Source: CAZAPZ01 sp964487285 (GTDB lineage Bacteria; Campylobacterota_A; Desulfurellia; JAADFJ01). From it: DNA of 7,363 nt. A program made the position numbers and the translations under genes. The DNA is taken from contig CAZAPZ010000082.1 in the NCBI GenBank assembly GCA_964487285.1, forward strand, positions 1 to 7,363. The letters run 5' to 3'. The stretch's first letter is position 1; each line of letters starts with the position of its first letter. The notes beneath the pieces are model-generated. The model was not told the DNA's origin. It saw only the letters and a program-made list of their open reading frames with translations, and ran no database searches. This document shows, piece after piece, positions 5,847-7,363 of this stretch.

Positions 5847-7011
5847 AATTATAGATTCGGGTGAAAGCCATGGTCCTATTCTTACGGCAATAATTTCAGG
5901 ATTACCTTCAGGATTAAAAATTGACATTGAAAAAATAGATGAAGATTTGTCCGAACGACAGAAGGGGCATGGAAGAGGTTTGCGGCAGCTAATAGAGAAA
6001 GATAAGGTAATTATTGCATCCGGCGTCAGAGGAGCAATCACCATAGGATCGCCTGTAACAGTTCAGATACGAAATAAAGATTTCGAAAATTGGAAAGCGG
6101 TTATGGATCCCATAGAAGAGGGCATTAATAAAAAACTGCTCGTACCACGACCCGGACATGCAGATCTGGCAGGAGCAACAAAATTCCATCTTAACGGTTT
6201 AAGAAATATTATAGAACGATCAAGTGCCAGGAAAACAGCAATAAAGGTTGCGGTAGGAAGCCTGCTAAAACAGTTTCTTTCAACTTTTGGAATTGATGTA
6301 ATAGGATTTCTTGAAACTATGCATAATATCCGAACAAACGGTGAAATTAATTTGTCAACACTCAAAAAAGATATTAGCAGCTCATCTTTCAGGACGCCGT
6401 ATAAAGAATATGAACAGGCATTCACGGATATAATCAACTCAGCAAAAAAGAACGGCGATACAATAGGCGGAATCATTAGAGTTATTGCAACCGGAGTTGT
6501 GCCTGGCATAGGAAGCTTTACGGATGATGACTTACGATTAGACAGCAATATTGCAAGTGCCGTAATTTCCATAGGGGCAATCAAAGCCGTTGAAATAGGA
6601 AATGCCATTGAAAACAGTCGACATTTCGGAAGCGAAGTACATGATGAGATTTTTCCAGACAACGAATATATTAAAAGAAAGACAAATAGAGCCGGGGGCA
6701 TAGAAGGCGGAATGAGTAACGGTGAGCCGATAGACATCCGCTGTTTTATGAAACCGATTCCAACGCTAATGAAACCCCTCAATTCAGTTAACCTGAAAAC
6801 AGGTATGGCAGATAAAGCCATACAGGAGAGATCAGACACAACCGCCGTGAGAGCCGCAAGTATTGTGGCGGAAGCATCCGTGGCAATTGTTTTGACAAAA
6901 CTATTTTTAGAAAAGTTCGGAGGTGATACTATGGAAGAAATATCAGGCTCTTTCAACAGATATGTAACTTATCTTAGGGACTCCGGGAGATATGTAAAAA
7001 AGAGTTATTAA
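5839..7011 (+). CDS. aroC: Chorismate synthase, long form, divergent
   Basis: This enzyme converts 5-enolpyruvylshikimate 3-phosphate to chorismate with reduced FMN, the last common step to aromatic amino acids. The 390 residues match the longer family form. ATG 5839 was chosen because MLKIIDSGESHGP aligns with the normal N-terminus; the frame is open from 5788, but that would add 17 foreign residues. Visible signatures are GESHG (8-12, H11), RQKGHGRG (40-47), the RPGHADLAGA block (104-113, H107), IERSSARKTA (125-134), GGIEGGMSNGEPI (286-298), KPIPTL (305-310) and ERSD (330-333, D333). Departures from usual signatures are GVRGAITIGSP where GVRxGxTLGSP is common, SARKTA for SARETA, and AVRAAS for CAVPAA. 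The catalytic histidines and aspartate remain. The start overlaps the protease stop by 8 bp and the nearest purine-rich stretch is too close to act as a good ribosome-binding site, so translation is probably coupled. Confidence 0.93.
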   Translation: MLKIIDSGESHGPILTAIISGLPSGLKIDIEKIDEDLSERQKGHGRGLRQLIEKDKVIIASGVRGAITIGSPVTVQIRNKDFENWKAVMDPIEEGINKKLLVPRPGHADLAGATKFHLNGLRNIIERSSARKTAIKVAVGSLLKQFLSTFGIDVIGFLETMHNIRTNGEINLSTLKKDISSSSFRTPYKEYEQAFTDIINSAKKNGDTIGGIIRVIATGVVPGIGSFTDDDLRLDSNIASAVISIGAIKAVEIGNAIENSRHFGSEVHDEIFPDNEYIKRKTNRAGGIEGGMSNGEPIDIRCFMKPIPTLMKPLNSVNLKTGMADKAIQERSDTTAVRAASIVAEASVAIVLTKLFLEKFGGDTMEEISGSFNRYVTYLRDSGRYVKKSY

Positions 7012-7049
7012 TTTGTCTCTTTCGTTTCTTTTAAAGTGTTACAAAATAT

Positions 7050-7070
7050 AGCAGCCTCTCTGCTGCTTTT
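7050..7070 (+). terminator. Modest intrinsic terminator after aroC
   Basis: AGCAGC (7050-7055) and GCTGCT (7062-7067) form a perfect 6-bp, GC-rich stem with a CTCTCT loop, followed by TTT and then A. It lies 39 bp after the aroC stop. The stem is short and the T-run is brief, so termination may be partial. Confidence 0.5.
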
Positions 7071-7086
7071 AGAATCCCACTCATCT

Positions 7087-7105
7087 TGCCTATAGGATAT
7101 AGGCA
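7087..7105. repeat. Perfect 19-bp palindrome, possible operator
   Basis: TGCCTATA (7087-7094) and TATAGGCA (7098-7105) are exact inverted copies separated by GGA. There is no T-run on the + strand, so it does not look like a terminator for aroC. It lies about 70 bp ahead of the next candidate promoter. It could bind a dimeric regulator or be part of a small dispersed repeat. The structure is plain; the function is not known. Confidence 0.45.
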
Positions 7106-7173
7106 TAATTCATAAATCAAAGATGCACAAGGTCGGCAAATTAAAAATAAGTCAAAAAAATGAGCATTGATAC

Positions 7174-7202
7174 TTGACAGTATAAGATTTCACTGATACG
7201 TT
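7174..7202 (+). promoter_or_regulatory. Candidate promoter for a downstream gene
   Basis: A perfect TTGACA (7174-7179) is followed after 17 bp by TACGTT (7197-7202), which is weak at three of six but is preceded by the extended -10 triplet TGA (7194-7196). A start near 7209 would lie just before the open frame that begins at 7221. A better TATTAT (7202-7207) is present, but its 22-bp spacing is too long for the same -35. Confidence 0.4.
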
Positions 7203-7220
7203 ATTATACAGAGAATAGTT

Positions 7221-7363
7221 ATGTGTCTATTTATATTGAATTGTCTTAAAAAAGCAGAAGAAAGTATGCCGGAATTTCATTCACACTACAACAAAAAGAT
7301 AATTAGTTTAAGTAAAATTCTAAGAGGATGTTTTGTGTTTATGATGCATAATAGATTAAAGCT
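7221..7363 (+). CDS. Possible start of an unidentified gene, cut by the window edge
   Basis: From ATG 7221 the frame stays open to the end of the window, 47 codons without a stop, which is only mild evidence at this base composition. The visible residues are MCLFILNCLKKAEESMPEF and onward, with no recognisable domain. A weak AGAGAA (about 7210-7215) precedes this ATG. A second possibility in the same frame is a later start at GTG 7335 or ATG 7341, because AAGAGG (7322-7327) is a better ribosome-binding site; in that case only a few codons of the gene are visible. The rest of the 7012-7363 stretch holds the aroC terminator, the palindrome and the candidate promoter, with nothing else that I can identify. 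Confidence 0.35.
   Translation, partial: MCLFILNCLKKAEESMPEFHSHYNKKIISLSKILRGCFVFMMHNRLK

Noticed and set aside
6063..6956. 297-codon open frame on the minus strand
   Set aside because: It lies wholly antisense to aroC, whose protein is clearly recognisable, and its translation resembles no family I know. It looks like a shadow caused by codon use.
6919..7011. GGAGGTGAT with an ATG 3 nt later inside aroC, giving a 27-residue frame
   Set aside because: The bases encode the conserved FGGD segment of AroC and the small frame is simply the C-terminus in the same frame, so the ribosome-binding-site likeness is probably incidental.
1..7363. CRISPR array, tRNA, rRNA, insertion sequence, toxin-antitoxin or defence locus
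   Set aside because: No regularly spaced repeats, cloverleaf structures, transposase motifs or known defence proteins were seen on either strand.

Overview
This is an AT-rich bacterial window (roughly 35-38% G+C by eye). It carries seven complete genes, all on the + strand, plus the possible start of an eighth cut by the right edge. The envelope-directed genes, the sigma70-type promoters and an edge sequence resembling the TGTCATTGCGAG...GAAGCAATCT dispersed palindromes (familiar from Deltaproteobacteria- and Nitrospirae-like genomes) suggest a free-living, perhaps anaerobic, Gram-negative-like bacterium. That placement is a guess; no marker here fixes the taxonomy.

Region by region: (1) 1-155 holds the edge repeat and a near-consensus promoter with an extended -10. 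(2) 156-1053 is a two-gene unit: a cytochrome b5-like heme-binding domain fused to a four-helix DUF2231 membrane domain, then a 78-residue half-size ferritin-like protein. (3) 1057-3053 is a cell-wall pair behind its own candidate promoter: a Bax/FlgJ-type glucosaminidase and a secreted polysaccharide deacetylase. A terminator-like hairpin and a second perfect hairpin lie inside the first part of the deacetylase gene. (4) 3054-3255 is a regulatory gap with a candidate promoter and an imperfect hairpin. (5) 3256-7011 is a tight three-gene run: a 76-residue unknown protein, a 780-residue Lon-like (S16) protease and chorismate synthase, with an 8-bp overlap between the last two. (6) 7012-7363 holds a modest terminator, a perfect 19-bp palindrome, a candidate promoter and an open frame running off the end.

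Functionally, the first pair looks like a membrane heme/iron redox module. The second pair would remodel peptidoglycan or another N-acetylated polymer outside the cytoplasm. The third group couples a proteolytic enzyme to the last common step of aromatic amino-acid synthesis. The most notable features are a Lon-like protein that keeps its Ser-Lys protease dyad but has no recognisable Walker A motif, a chorismate synthase that departs from several family signatures, a probably leaderless glucosaminidase mRNA, and the intragenic terminator-like hairpin. I found no CRISPR array, tRNA, rRNA, transposase or defence system.
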